Program-made: the position numbers and the translations under genes
Notes under the pieces: generated by a model
What the model saw: only the letters and a program-made list of their open reading frames with translations
Told to the model about the DNA's origin: nothing
The model's database searches: none
In this document: positions 22,757-31,858 of the stretch, piece by piece
Position numbering within the stretch: the first letter of the stretch is position 1
Layout: the number at the start of each line of letters is the position of its first letter
Origin: Ruminococcus_C callidus
GTDB lineage: Bacteria; Bacillota; Clostridia; Oscillospirales; Ruminococcaceae
Assembly (NCBI RefSeq): GCF_049562855.1
Contig: NZ_CP186925.1
Location: 1,240,001 to 1,304,000 of the forward strand
Length of the DNA: 64,000 bases
Direction of reading: 5' to 3'

Positions 22757-25018
22757 TTATCGGCAAGCTTTTGCAGCTTCTACCATGTTTTCCAAGCTGG
22801 GTACTGTTTCAGCAATACCTCTGGTTTTTAGACCGCAGTCCGGATTGACCCAAAGCTTTTCTTTCGGAATACGGGAGAGCATTTTGGAAATTGCCGTTTT
22901 GATTTCCGCAGTGGTAGGGATTCTGGGGGAGTGAATGTCATACACGCCGGGGCCAACTTCGGTGCGGAAGTGGTTCTCCTGCAATACGTCCAGAATCGTC
23001 AGATCAGAACGGCTGGCTTCGAACGTAATGACATCTGCGTCCATATCATCGATGTCCTGAATGATGTCAGCGAATTCGCTGTAGCACATATGGGTATGCA
23101 CCTGTGTTTCCGGTTTTACACCGCTGTGCACCAGTCGGAATGCCGGAATTGTCCAGTTCAGGTATTCTGTTTTCCAGTCAGATTTTCGCAAAGGCAGCTT
23201 TTCCCGCAGAGCAGCTTCGTCTACCTGAATAATGCGGATACCGTTTTTCTCCAGATCCAGTACTTCTTCCCGAATGGCAAGTCCGATCTGATACGCACAA
23301 TCCTGCAAGGAAATGTCCTCCCGCGGGAATGACCAGTTCAGAATAGTGACCGGTCCGGTTAGCATGCCCTTCATCGGCTTTTTTGTCAGGCTCTGGGCAT
23401 AGACAGACCATTTTACAGTCATCGGCTTTGCACGGCTGACATCACCCCAGACGATTGGCGGCTTTACACAGCGTGTGCCGTAGGACTGTACCCAAGCCTT
23501 TTCAGTGAACAGGTAGCCTTCCAGACACTCTCCGAAATATTCTACCATGTCGTTTCGTTCGAATTCCCCGTGTACCAGCACGTCCAGACCGATTTTTTCC
23601 TGCAATGCCACGCAGTCTGCGATCTGCTTCTTGTTGAAATCTACATATTGTTCCTCGGAGATCTCGCCCTTTCGGAATGCAGCACGATTGGCACGGACTT
23701 CCTTTGTCTGCGGGAATGAACCGATAGTTGTGGTAGGCAGTGGCGGCAGCTGAAATGTTTCCTGCTGAATCTTTTCCCGTTCTGCAAAAGCCGGCTTTCG
23801 AACGAAATCAGCTTCTGTCAAGGCTGCAACTTTTCGTTGTACTTCTGCATTGCTGCAATGTCTGTCCTCGCAGAACAACTGCTGATTTTTCTGATATGCC
23901 TCTGTCGCCTGCGGCTGTGCAGAAGCACAGATCTGTGATAGTTCTGCCAGTTCTTCCAGCTTTTCTTCTGCAAAAGCGAAGTGCTTCTGATAGCTCTCCG
24001 CCAGCTTGGTTTCGTTTCGCAGCGTGTACGGAACGTGCAGCAGAGAGCAAGAGGTGTTCAGTACGATCTCACCGCAAACCGGACGCAGCTGTTCCAGAAT
24101 TTTCAGGGTTTTCTCATAGGAATTCCGCCAGATATTTTTTCCGTTTACTACACCGGCAAACAGAATTTTTTCCTTGGGGAATCCATTTTTCTGTACCAGT
24201 GCCATCGTCTGTTTTCCCTCTGTGAAGTCCAGACCAATACCGTCAAAGTCCAGTGCTGTGATCTCAGAATAGCAGTCCCGCACATCGCCGAAGTATGTTT
24301 GCAGCAACACCTTGACATTGCCCTTTGCCGCCAAGACAGTCTTGTAAATCTGGGTAAACAGAGCAATATCCTCTGCGGACAGATCTTTTACCAGATACGG
24401 TTCGTCCAGTTCAGCCCATGCAACACCCAGTTCATTCAGCTTTGCCAGATAATCGCAGTATGCCTTGACTGTATCTTCTACAAAGTCAGAGAGTGTCTTT
24501 TCACCGGTGAATCGTGCCAGCTTCAGGAATGTAAACGGTCCGATCAGCACCAGCTTTGCCGGAACGCCCAGTGCCTTTGCTTCTGCATATTCTGCAAAAG
24601 GCTTTTCGCCGGCAAGGCGAATTTCTGTGGTGTCCTCAATTTCCGGCACCATATAGTGGTAGTTGGTGTTGAACCACTTTTTCATTGCGAATGCTTTTAC
24701 GTCACCGTGTTCGCCCTGATAGCCACGTGCCATTGCAAAATAGGTGTCCAGCGGCGACAGAGAAAGAGCACGATAGCGTTCCGGAACCGCATTCAGCAGA
24801 ACGGCGGTGTCCAGCATGTTGTCATAGAAAGAAAAGTCGTTGACAGGAATCAGAGAGATTCCATTTTCCTGTTGTAGCTGCCAATGGGTGCTCCGCAATT
24901 CTTTTGCGGTGTTCTGCAATTCTTCTGCGGAAATCTCTCCGCGAAAATACTTTTCGCTGGCAAATTTCAGTTCCCGCAGACTGCCCACTCTGGGGAATCC
25001 GATAATAGTTGTTTTCAT
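22757..25018 (-). CDS. metE: Cobalamin-independent methionine synthase
   Basis: 753 residues from ATG 25018 (MKTTIIGFPRVGSLRELKFA), the MetE N terminus; the frame upstream crosses a MITE copy and is not used. Two barrel halves are present. Zinc ligands of the C-terminal half are in THMCYSEF (His, Cys) and NPDCGLKT (Cys). LPPLPTTTIGSFPQTKEVR marks the start of the C-terminal domain. It transfers the methyl group of 5-methyl-tetrahydropteroyl-polyglutamate to homocysteine. No SAM riboswitch or T-box was seen in the leader; a LysR gene lies upstream. Confidence 0.97.
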   Translation of the reverse strand: MKTTIIGFPRVGSLRELKFASEKYFRGEISAEELQNTAKELRSTHWQLQQENGISLIPVNDFSFYDNMLDTAVLLNAVPERYRALSLSPLDTYFAMARGYQGEHGDVKAFAMKKWFNTNYHYMVPEIEDTTEIRLAGEKPFAEYAEAKALGVPAKLVLIGPFTFLKLARFTGEKTLSDFVEDTVKAYCDYLAKLNELGVAWAELDEPYLVKDLSAEDIALFTQIYKTVLAAKGNVKVLLQTYFGDVRDCYSEITALDFDGIGLDFTEGKQTMALVQKNGFPKEKILFAGVVNGKNIWRNSYEKTLKILEQLRPVCGEIVLNTSCSLLHVPYTLRNETKLAESYQKHFAFAEEKLEELAELSQICASAQPQATEAYQKNQQLFCEDRHCSNAEVQRKVAALTEADFVRKPAFAEREKIQQETFQLPPLPTTTIGSFPQTKEVRANRAAFRKGEISEEQYVDFNKKQIADCVALQEKIGLDVLVHGEFERNDMVEYFGECLEGYLFTEKAWVQSYGTRCVKPPIVWGDVSRAKPMTVKWSVYAQSLTKKPMKGMLTGPVTILNWSFPREDISLQDCAYQIGLAIREEVLDLEKNGIRIIQVDEAALREKLPLRKSDWKTEYLNWTIPAFRLVHSGVKPETQVHTHMCYSEFADIIQDIDDMDADVITFEASRSDLTILDVLQENHFRTEVGPGVYDIHSPRIPTTAEIKTAISKMLSRIPKEKLWVNPDCGLKTRGIAETVPSLENMVEAAKACR

Positions 25019-25070
25019 AAGATAACTCCGTTTCTGGGGAAACACATGCTTGGGCAACCATGTAAACTGA

Positions 25071-25145
25071 GGCAATACCGCACAAAGAGCATCTGACGAA
25101 AAATTTGACGACGCATCTGTCGCACAATCTTTGTGCGGTATTGCC
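25071..25145 (+). repeat. 75-bp internal-deletion copy of the MITE within the metE leader
   Basis: Intact ends GGCAATACCGCACAAAG and complement, with 4-bp direct repeat CTGA (25067-25070, 25146-25149). It lies between the metE promoter and start codon, so it should be part of the metE mRNA leader. Confidence 0.9.
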
Positions 25146-25195
25146 CTGAAACAATGTTGCCCAGCGTATTCCGTTTTGTTTCTGATTGTAATTCC

Positions 25196-25224
25196 ATTAT
25201 ACAGGATTCCACCGGACATGTAAA
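25196..25224 (-). promoter_or_regulatory. Sigma-A promoter of metE
   Basis: On the minus strand TTTACA (25219-25224), 17-base spacer, TATAAT (25196-25201). The leader would be about 170 bases. Confidence 0.72.
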
Positions 25225-25232
25225 ATATATAA

Positions 25233-25277
25233 AAATACCGGTTTGCTATAGCTTTATTATATAGCAAACCGGTATTT
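25233..25277 (-). terminator. Terminator after the LysR gene
   Basis: 18-bp perfect stem (AAATACCGGTTTGCTATA 25233-25250 with 25260-25277), followed on the minus strand by TTTTTATATATTTT. It ends the LysR-side transcript just before the metE promoter. Confidence 0.88.
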
Positions 25278-25315
25278 GAGGTCTGTGCTGCATCAGAGCC
25301 TATTCAGTATTTTAG

Positions 25316-25361
25316 AACAACACCGCACAAAGCCCGCCTGACGGCTTTGTGCGGTGTTGCA
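25316..25361 (+). repeat. Decayed short MITE copy (subfamily C)
   Basis: Hairpin with arms AACACCGCACAAAGCC and complement. The outermost two bases of both ends are changed (AA instead of GG, CA instead of CC) and no clear flanking repeat remains. It directly abuts the stop codon of the LysR gene. Confidence 0.75.
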
Positions 25362-26267
25362 TCAGGAGTTTTTCGCATAACGCTTTAATGCATCTAAATA
25401 AATGCTGCCCAATCGGCTGGGCACTGCATGCTTTTTGGTGATGTAACCGATATGCATGCTTCCGTTTTCCGTAAGGGGAATTGCCACAATGTTTTCTCCA
25501 TTTAGTTCTTCGTCAATGACACCGCTGCAAATGGTATACCCATTTAGTCCGATCAACAGATTGAACAGCGTTGCCCTGTCCCGTACCCGAATATTTTTTG
25601 AGCGAATTTCTGTGCTGAAAATTTCTTCAGAGTAGTAAAACGAGTTGTGTTCACCCTGTTCAAAAGACAGGTACGGATAGGGCTGCAAGTCTGCCATGGT
25701 GACTTCTGCTTTTTGTGCAAGAGGATTTTTGTCGCTGATAAAAATATGCGGCTTTGCTTCAAACAACTCCGTAAACTGCAAATCGTTGGATTTCAAAATC
25801 TTTCGCAAAACGGTTTCGTTGAACTCGTTGAGATAGAGAATTCCGATTTCACTTTTCAGACGGGCAACATCATCAATGATCTCATAGGTCTGGGTTTCCC
25901 GCAGACTGAAATCATAATTGTCACTGCCATACACCTGAATCAAGTCTACAAATGCATTTACCGCAAAGGAATAATGCTGTGTCGAAACGCAGAATTCCTG
26001 TTTTCCACCGGACTGGTGGGTATACTTTTCCGTGATCAGAGCAGCCTGCTCCAGAACTTGTCTGGCATAGCCCAGAAACACTTCCCCCTCTTTGGAAACA
26101 AAAACGCCTTTATTGGTGCGGTTGAAAATGGAAATGCCCATTTCCTTTTCCAGTTCCTTGAGTGCTTTTGTCAGGCTGGGCTGGGCAATATACAGAGAAG
26201 CAGCTGCTTCACTGACTGTTCCTTTTTCCGCAGTGACAACGGCATATTTCAATTGCTGTAATGTCAT
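25362..26267 (-). CDS. LysR-family transcriptional regulator
   Basis: 301 residues. The N-terminal winged helix-turn-helix (MTLQQLKYAVVTAEKGTVSEAAASLYIAQPSLTKALK region) is standard LysR, followed by a linker helix and a periplasmic-binding-like effector domain (from about 90, with FCVSTQHYSFAVNAF). It resembles regulators of sulphur amino-acid genes, and metE is the next gene downstream, so a MetR- or CmbR-like role is possible. This is inference. Its start overlaps the stop of DUF4317 by four bases. Confidence 0.9.
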   Translation of the reverse strand: MTLQQLKYAVVTAEKGTVSEAAASLYIAQPSLTKALKELEKEMGISIFNRTNKGVFVSKEGEVFLGYARQVLEQAALITEKYTHQSGGKQEFCVSTQHYSFAVNAFVDLIQVYGSDNYDFSLRETQTYEIIDDVARLKSEIGILYLNEFNETVLRKILKSNDLQFTELFEAKPHIFISDKNPLAQKAEVTMADLQPYPYLSFEQGEHNSFYYSEEIFSTEIRSKNIRVRDRATLFNLLIGLNGYTICSGVIDEELNGENIVAIPLTENGSMHIGYITKKHAVPSRLGSIYLDALKRYAKNS

Positions 26268-27478
26268 ACGGCTGTTTCATCGCTTTCCGGCTCTGCTTCC
26301 GGCAAGTCTGTGAGATCCGATTCCGGTTCTGTCGGCTCCGGCTGTAATTCTGCAATGCGAGCTGTCAACCCGTTGATTTCCACAGCCGGATCGTCCAGAT
26401 CGATCAGCAGATACCGTCTGCCGTCTACGCACTGTGTCCGCACCTTGTCTGTGGCATCTTTCCCAATCGAAACAGTGATGCCGTCTACGCTGATCGTTGT
26501 TTTGTTGTCGATCAGGTTGTTGACAGTAATCGGCTTGTCCTGTGTTGCCTCCCGATATGCCATCTGCATTTCTTCTGCACGTTCCTGACTAACGCCGGAG
26601 TCCAGCAAAATGTCCCGCACGTGAATATCGTCCACAATGGGCAGATCCGGTTCATTGGCGTATTCTGCTGCGATATCCCGCAGCTTTTCATTTACGCCGG
26701 TGATGACAGAGTAACTCAGTTCATCGGAAACGATTTCCTGCATCATGCTCTGGAATGTTTCCTTCTGTTCCTGAGCCGTCCGGTTAAACGGGCAGCCCAG
26801 TACATTTTCTATGATGCTGATATTAACATCTTTGGGCTTGTGGGCGGAGTACAGCACATGGTTTACGTCCGGACCTCTCCCCGTGAAAGTTGGATAGACA
26901 AACCCGTCTGTGGGGATCTCTGCCACGATTCTGTCGTAAACATTTTTCTTTTCAATGGCATTGTCATCTTCGTTGTAGATCAGCCCGTCTACGCGAACTT
27001 CTACCGGACAAATTGCTGCCACCAGAAAACGGTAATCGTGGCTCTGATACGGGTCTAATTCGTCACTCTTGGACTTTTGAAAAACGGTATAAGTACAATG
27101 TCCGACCAAAATCGCATAGGTGGAAACATAGTCCATGTTGCGGACGATTTGTTCCATCAGCGTTGTAACGGCAGTTTCATCTTCCAGTTTGGACTGTAAC
27201 GCCTCGTAGAGAATCGCCTGACTGCCGCCTTCTTCATAGGCTTCTTTGGGGAATTCGTATTCCAGCAGTCCTTTTCCCAGTGTGCCCGCAAGAACACGTT
27301 TCAGCGTTGCCATAAGGCAGTCGCTTTCTTCGGAAGCAATGTTGTGATAGGCACGGCTGGTCTGACAGCGGATATTTTTTTCGCTGTCCACAAAAGCGGT
27401 TGCCACCTGATTCAGTACAAATAAATCACTGGTATCTGAAAAATTTTTTCGAATTTCGGAGAGTTCTTTTTTATTCAT
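26264..27478 (-). CDS. DUF4317 family protein
   Basis: 404 residues, acidic, no signal peptide. The start MNKKELSEIRKNFSDTSDL and later CPVEVRVDGLIYNEDDN and VLGCPFNRTAQEQKETFQ match DUF4317 as remembered. The C terminus is a Pro/Glu-rich tail. Function is unknown; the family is common in Clostridia. The last four bases overlap the LysR start, so the two are translationally coupled. Confidence 0.82.
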   Translation of the reverse strand: MNKKELSEIRKNFSDTSDLFVLNQVATAFVDSEKNIRCQTSRAYHNIASEESDCLMATLKRVLAGTLGKGLLEYEFPKEAYEEGGSQAILYEALQSKLEDETAVTTLMEQIVRNMDYVSTYAILVGHCTYTVFQKSKSDELDPYQSHDYRFLVAAICPVEVRVDGLIYNEDDNAIEKKNVYDRIVAEIPTDGFVYPTFTGRGPDVNHVLYSAHKPKDVNISIIENVLGCPFNRTAQEQKETFQSMMQEIVSDELSYSVITGVNEKLRDIAAEYANEPDLPIVDDIHVRDILLDSGVSQERAEEMQMAYREATQDKPITVNNLIDNKTTISVDGITVSIGKDATDKVRTQCVDGRRYLLIDLDDPAVEINGLTARIAELQPEPTEPESDLTDLPEAEPESDETAV

Positions 27479-27546
27479 GGAAATCCCTTTCTGTTATCTA
27501 TGGAAACGCTGCATAAAAATTGTCTTTCTGTTTTGCTTGTACGATT

Positions 27547-28119
27547 TTACAGCACATCGTTTCCTTTGCAAAAGCATTGCAATGCCCGTGCAGTTTCTGC
27601 CACCGGCAAGCCCATTACGCTGTAAAAATCGCCGTTGATGTTCTGCACCAGCAGTGCACCGTATCCCTGAATGCCGTAACTGCCGGCTTTGTCCATAGGT
27701 TCGCCGGTCGCAAGATACGCCTGTATCTGTTCTTCAGTCAGCGGATAAAATGTTACCGCTGTTTCTGTCTGGAATGAGGATACGCGTTCTCCTTGTGCCA
27801 AAGCTACACCCGTGATGACGGTATGTGTCTTTCCGGAGAGTTGACGAAGCATCTCTGCCGCATGTTCCGGCGTTTTCGGTTTGCCGAAAATGGCATTTTC
27901 CAACACCACCGTGGTGTCAGAACCAAGAACAATGTCATTCGGATATTCGTTGGCGACGGCAAGAGCCTTTTTTCGTGCCAGATACTGTGCCGCTTTCTGT
28001 ACAGACAACACGGGCGGCAGGGACTCGTCTACGGCTGCCGGAAAAACCGTAAAGTCTTCCGTGATCAGCCGCAGGAGTTCCTGCCGCCGCGGTGATGCAG
28101 AAGCTAGAATCAGCCCCAT
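27547..28119 (-). CDS. maf: Maf-like nucleoside triphosphate pyrophosphatase
   Basis: 190 residues. LILASASPRRQELL at the N terminus, VDESLPP, VLGSDTTVVLENAIFGKP, and DKAGSYGIQGYGALLVQNINGD are the Maf motifs. Maf proteins hydrolyse dTTP, UTP and modified nucleotides and are associated with septum control. It shares one base with the preceding tautomerase gene on the same strand. Confidence 0.95.
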   Translation of the reverse strand: MGLILASASPRRQELLRLITEDFTVFPAAVDESLPPVLSVQKAAQYLARKKALAVANEYPNDIVLGSDTTVVLENAIFGKPKTPEHAAEMLRQLSGKTHTVITGVALAQGERVSSFQTETAVTFYPLTEEQIQAYLATGEPMDKAGSYGIQGYGALLVQNINGDFYSVMGLPVAETARALQCFCKGNDVL

Positions 28120-28352
28120 TACAGCACATCCTTCGGGTCGTAATGCGGTTCTTTGTAGATGTGTTCACTCTCGGTGACTTCCTTGCGGAATTCGTCCTGC
28201 CATTCTACCGGTGTGAAATCTTCTACTGCAACAGAAATGTGTTCCGGATTGCAGCCGATCGCATCTACCAGTGCAGCGGCAACCTTGTCTGCAGCAAGCT
28301 TTTTCTGATCGTCTGTTCTGCCTTTGAGCATTTTGATCGTAATATGGGGCAT
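28119..28352 (-). CDS. 4-oxalocrotonate tautomerase family protein
   Basis: 77 residues. MPHITIKMLKGRTDDQKK places a proline at position 2, which becomes the catalytic N-terminal Pro1 after Met removal. The length and the VAVEDFTPVEW strand fit PptA/DmpI-like tautomerases with keto-enol substrates; the substrate is unknown. GGAGGAA precedes the start. It is first in a short operon with maf. Confidence 0.88.
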   Translation of the reverse strand: MPHITIKMLKGRTDDQKKLAADKVAAALVDAIGCNPEHISVAVEDFTPVEWQDEFRKEVTESEHIYKEPHYDPKDVL

Positions 28353-28414
28353 GGTATGTTCCTCCTTGAAATTCTGTTTCTGATATATTGCCCGTGAAAT
28401 TTTCGGGTGCTTTT

Positions 28415-28443
28415 ATTATAGCATATTTTATAGGAGATTGCAA
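28415..28443 (-). promoter_or_regulatory. Sigma-A promoter of the tautomerase-maf operon
   Basis: On the minus strand TTGCAA (28438-28443), 17-base spacer, TATAAT (28415-28420). Confidence 0.8.
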
Positions 28444-28498
28444 GGTGTAAACGGAATACAAACACATTTTTCTAAAAGCTTTTATATGCTTTTTTACA

Positions 28499-28670
28499 GG
28501 CAATACCGCACAAAGATTGTGCGACAGATGCGTCGTCAAATTTTTCGTCAGATGAAACAAAAAGCGGAGTGAATACTGGATGTATTCACGAGCATTTTTG
28601 TGAAATATGACGGGAAATTTGCAAGCAGATGGCGTGCAAAGTCGCCAGACGCTCTTTGTGCGGTATTGCC
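28499..28670 (-). repeat. Full-length 172-bp MITE, subfamily A
   Basis: Reverse-oriented copy of the element at 850-1021 with almost identical sequence. Flanking 4-bp direct repeat TACA (28495-28498, 28671-28674). It lies between the divergent tautomerase and trpS promoters. Confidence 0.93.
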
Positions 28671-28725
28671 TACAGTATCATTTTTGCTTTTCCGCTTGGT
28701 TATTACGGAATTTAGACAGAAAACA

Positions 28726-28754
28726 TTGACACCACACCCTCAATGTGTTATAAT
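28726..28754 (+). promoter_or_regulatory. Sigma-A promoter of trpS
   Basis: TTGACA (28726-28731), 17-base spacer, TATAAT (28749-28754): perfect consensus. The leader is only about 65 bases, too short for a T-box. Confidence 0.88.
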
Positions 28755-28825
28755 AAAAAAAGAAATTTACATGGACATGGCATACAACATTGCCGCAGCG
28801 TCCGTGAATCATAAGGAGCAAAAAC

Positions 28826-29893
28826 ATGAAACAGATTATTTTGACCGGAGATCGTCCCACCGGACGGCTGCATGTAGGACATTACGTAGGTTCCCTGAAA
28901 GAACGGGTAAAACTGCAAAACTCCGGAAAATTCGACGAGATTTATATTATGATCGCCGATGCACAGGCACTGACAGATAATGCAGAGCATCCGGAAAAAG
29001 TACGACAGAACATTACACAGGTGGCTCTGGACTATCTGGCATGTGGTCTGGATCCGGAAAAAAGCACCATTTTCATTCAGTCTATGGTACCGCAGCTGAC
29101 AGAACTGACGTTCTATTACATGAATCTGGTTACCGTTTCCCGCGTACAGCGGAACCCTACCGTTAAGGCAGAGATTCAGCAGCGGAACTTTGAAGCCAGT
29201 ATCCCAGTAGGCTTTTTCTGCTACCCGATCAGTCAGGCAGCAGACATCACCGCATTCCATGCAACTGCCGTTCCGGTCGGAGAAGATCAGCTGCCGATGC
29301 TGGAACAGTGCAAGGAAATCGTGCACAAATTCAATTCGGTATATGGCGAAACTCTGACCGAACCGGAGATCATTCTCCCCAGCAATCAGGCATGTTTACG
29401 TTTGCCGGGTATTGACGGTAAGGCAAAAATGAGTAAATCTCTGGGCAACTGTATCTACCTGTCTGATGAGCCGGAGGAGATCAAGAAAAAGATCATGTCC
29501 ATGTTCACCGATCCGAATCACCTGCGGGTAGAAGATCCCGGTAAGGTAGAGGGTAATCCGGTATTTATCTATCTGGATGCATTCTGCAAGCCGGAATATT
29601 TCGAGGAATTCTGGAAAGATTACAGCTGCCTGGACGAAGTGAAGGCACACTATCAGCGTGGCGGTCTGGGCGATGTAAAGGTCAAGAAGTTCCTGAACAA
29701 TGTAATGCAGGAAGAACTCCGTCCCATTCGGGAACGTCGCAAGCAGTGGGAGCAGCGTTTGCCGGAAGTTTACGAGATCTTGCAGCAGGGAAGTGCTACA
29801 GCGAGAGCAACTGCGGAAAAGACTCTGGAAGGTGTTCGCCATGCCATGCGAATTGACTACTTCTCTGAAGGTGGTTTGCAGTCAGAACTGTAA
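28826..29893 (+). CDS. trpS: Tryptophanyl-tRNA synthetase
   Basis: 355 residues. Class I signatures are GRLHVGHYVG (HIGH-type) and KAKMSKSLGN (KMSKS). The tryptophan pocket region DITAFHATAVPVGEDQLPML is typical. It charges tRNA-Trp in the cytoplasm. The start is preceded by AAGGAG. It is a single-gene unit with its own promoter and terminator. Confidence 0.97.
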   Translation: MKQIILTGDRPTGRLHVGHYVGSLKERVKLQNSGKFDEIYIMIADAQALTDNAEHPEKVRQNITQVALDYLACGLDPEKSTIFIQSMVPQLTELTFYYMNLVTVSRVQRNPTVKAEIQQRNFEASIPVGFFCYPISQAADITAFHATAVPVGEDQLPMLEQCKEIVHKFNSVYGETLTEPEIILPSNQACLRLPGIDGKAKMSKSLGNCIYLSDEPEEIKKKIMSMFTDPNHLRVEDPGKVEGNPVFIYLDAFCKPEYFEEFWKDYSCLDEVKAHYQRGGLGDVKVKKFLNNVMQEELRPIRERRKQWEQRLPEVYEILQQGSATARATAEKTLEGVRHAMRIDYFSEGGLQSEL

Positions 29894-29916
29894 AAAGAAT
29901 ATCCAAACAATATATT

Positions 29917-29950
29917 GCACCGTTTTGCCGTGAGCAGAACGGTGCTTTTT
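29917..29950 (+). terminator. Terminator after trpS
   Basis: 12-bp stem (GCACCGTTTTGC 29917-29928 with 29934-29945, one G-T-type mismatch), then TTTTTGT. Confidence 0.9.
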
Positions 29951-29983
29951 GTAAAATGGTAAGCATTGTAGAGGAATGAAACG

Positions 29984-30481
29984 ATGAAGCGATTGAACGC
30001 TGTAATATCCGCAGTTGTGTTCTTGTTTTTTACGGGCTGTTCTTCCTATCCCCACCAAAGCTGGCTGGAAGATAGAAGCCTCGATAAAATCGCAGATGAT
30101 AGGGCTTCAGAAATTGTTACAGCATTAGAAAATGGAGATCAAGTTGCAATTAGATCCATGTTTTCTAATCAGGCATTGAACGAAGCTGAAGAATTAGACG
30201 ATTCTATTTTATCTGCAATAGAATATTATAAAGGTAATTTGGTATCATCTAATGGAACGATTGCAACCGATGAAAGTCAGAATGGAAAAAAGAAAACATT
30301 TAAAATCAGGGCAGATTATACGATATTGACTGATTTAGAAACTTATAATTTATATTTTATTGAAAAGTATAATTCGGAAGATGAGAATGAAAATGGCCTA
30401 TATTTGATTTGGTTGTCTAAAGACTCTGAAAAAGACGAATATGAAGGGAATTATGGAGCAGGAATTTACTTTCCTTCATGA
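29984..30481 (+). CDS. Lipoprotein, DUF5104-like
   Basis: 165 residues. A hydrophobic signal ends in the lipobox FTGC, so it should be lipid-anchored outside the membrane. The body (DRASEIVTALENGDQVAIRS, then FKIRADYTILTDLETYNLYF) matches the DUF5104 pattern as remembered, related to NTF2-like folds; function unknown. Codon use and composition are noticeably AT-richer than trpS and pfkA, suggesting more recent acquisition. No clear promoter of its own was found. Confidence 0.75.
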   Translation: MKRLNAVISAVVFLFFTGCSSYPHQSWLEDRSLDKIADDRASEIVTALENGDQVAIRSMFSNQALNEAEELDDSILSAIEYYKGNLVSSNGTIATDESQNGKKKTFKIRADYTILTDLETYNLYFIEKYNSEDENENGLYLIWLSKDSEKDEYEGNYGAGIYFPS

Positions 30482-30703
30482 ATAAACAATCATCCATGTC
30501 CAGCAACCGATTTCAAAAAAAGTTTTATGCAAAGGATTTTACAGGAAAAATTGTGATATTTCAATGGCGGAATTAGAGTTACTCTTGTTTGTTCATAAAA
30601 TATTGTAGATATTTTGCCAGAAAAACGCTATAATATATAGCAGATTGCACGAATCTTATCAGGACATTTCTGAAAGAAGTATCAAAAATAGGAGGAATCA
30701 CTT

Positions 30704-31786
30704 ATGAAACGCAGAATCGGAATTTTAACCAGCGGCGGCGACTGCCCGGGACTGAACGCCACAATTCGCGGCGTTGCAAAGGCTTGTTATGAAATGCTGG
30801 GGACGGAAAATGTAGAGATCGTTGGAATTTCAGACGGCTATTATGGCTTGATCCACAACATCTGCAAGGAGATGTCACCGGACGATTTCTCCGGCATTCT
30901 CACACGCGGCGGTACGATTCTGGGTACCAAACGTCAGCCGTTCAAGATGATGAAAGTCATCGGCGATGACAATGTGGATAAGGTCAAGAACATGAAAAAG
31001 ACCTATCAGGATCAGAAGCTGGATTGCCTTTTGACACTGGGCGGAAACGGCACACATAAGACCTCCAAGCTGCTGGCGGACGAAGGACTGAATGTCATTG
31101 GTCTGCCGAAAACCATTGATAATGACATCTTCGGTACAGATGTGACTTTCGGATTCCATACTGCGGTAGACATTGCCACAGATGCACTGGATCGACTGCA
31201 CACCACTGCAAACAGCCATTCCCGTATCCTGCTCTGCGAGATCATGGGCAATAAGGCTGGCTGGCTGACTTTGAGTGCAGGCATTGCCGGCGGTGCGGAC
31301 ATCATTTTGATTCCGGAAATTCCGTATGACATTGACAAGGTTTGCAAGTCCGTGCAGAAGCGTAGCGAAAGCGGCAAAAACTTCTCTATCGTCGCTGTGG
31401 CAGAGGGCTGTTTCGACAAAGAAGAAGCCAAGATGAAGAAGAAAGAACGCACCAGACTGCGTCAGGAAGCTGGCATCACCACTGCGACCAACCGGATCGC
31501 AGCACAGATTCAGCAAAAGACCGGACTGGAAGCCCGCGTTTGCGTACCGGGGCACATGCTCCGTGGCGGAAGCCCAAGTGCGTATGACCGCGTTCTGGCA
31601 ACACAGTTCGGCGTATACGCAGCAGAACTGATTCGGGAGGAACATTACGGTATGTCTGTAGCAAAGGTTGGCGGCACGATCACTGCCAATAAGCTGGACG
31701 ACATTGCCGGTAAGACAAAGTTTGTTTCGCCGGACGATCAGCTGGTACAGACTGCAAGAAATCTGGGAATTTCTTTCGGCGACTGA
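30704..31786 (+). CDS. pfkA: 6-phosphofructokinase, mixed-substrate group III type
   Basis: 360 residues. The phosphate-binding start GILTSGGDCPGLNATIRG, the metal loop LLTLGGNGTHKTSKLL, the catalytic LPKTIDNDIFGTD and GHMLRGGSPSAYDR are visible. Gly116 after the GGN (position 104 in E. coli numbering) fits ATP use, while Lys136 (position 124) is the residue seen in PPi-dependent and group III enzymes. The usual Asp of GGDG is Asn115 here. It commits fructose-6-phosphate to glycolysis. A TATAAT lies at 30629-30634 with no good -35, and GGAGG precedes the start. Confidence 0.92.
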   Translation: MKRRIGILTSGGDCPGLNATIRGVAKACYEMLGTENVEIVGISDGYYGLIHNICKEMSPDDFSGILTRGGTILGTKRQPFKMMKVIGDDNVDKVKNMKKTYQDQKLDCLLTLGGNGTHKTSKLLADEGLNVIGLPKTIDNDIFGTDVTFGFHTAVDIATDALDRLHTTANSHSRILLCEIMGNKAGWLTLSAGIAGGADIILIPEIPYDIDKVCKSVQKRSESGKNFSIVAVAEGCFDKEEAKMKKKERTRLRQEAGITTATNRIAAQIQQKTGLEARVCVPGHMLRGGSPSAYDRVLATQFGVYAAELIREEHYGMSVAKVGGTITANKLDDIAGKTKFVSPDDQLVQTARNLGISFGD

Positions 31787-31811
31787 GTAGAGTTATTGAA
31801 ATCTATCCAAG

Positions 31812-31845
31812 AAGCGGGTGCATTTTCGATGTGTCCGCTTTTTTT
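31812..31845 (+). terminator. Terminator after pfkA
   Basis: Stem AGCGG/CCGCT with an extended imperfect part (31812-31839), followed by seven T. Confidence 0.85.
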
Positions 31846-31858
31846 GTGAAATGATAAA

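Noticed and set aside
25019..25195. SAM riboswitch or T-box upstream of metE
   Set aside because: No matching core motifs; the leader is mostly a MITE copy.
25019..25267. N-terminal extension of metE
   Set aside because: The extension crosses a MITE copy and the promoter; MetE homology begins at MKTTIIGFPRVGS.
28755..28825. T-box leader for trpS
   Set aside because: The leader is only about 65 bases and lacks T-box elements and a terminator.
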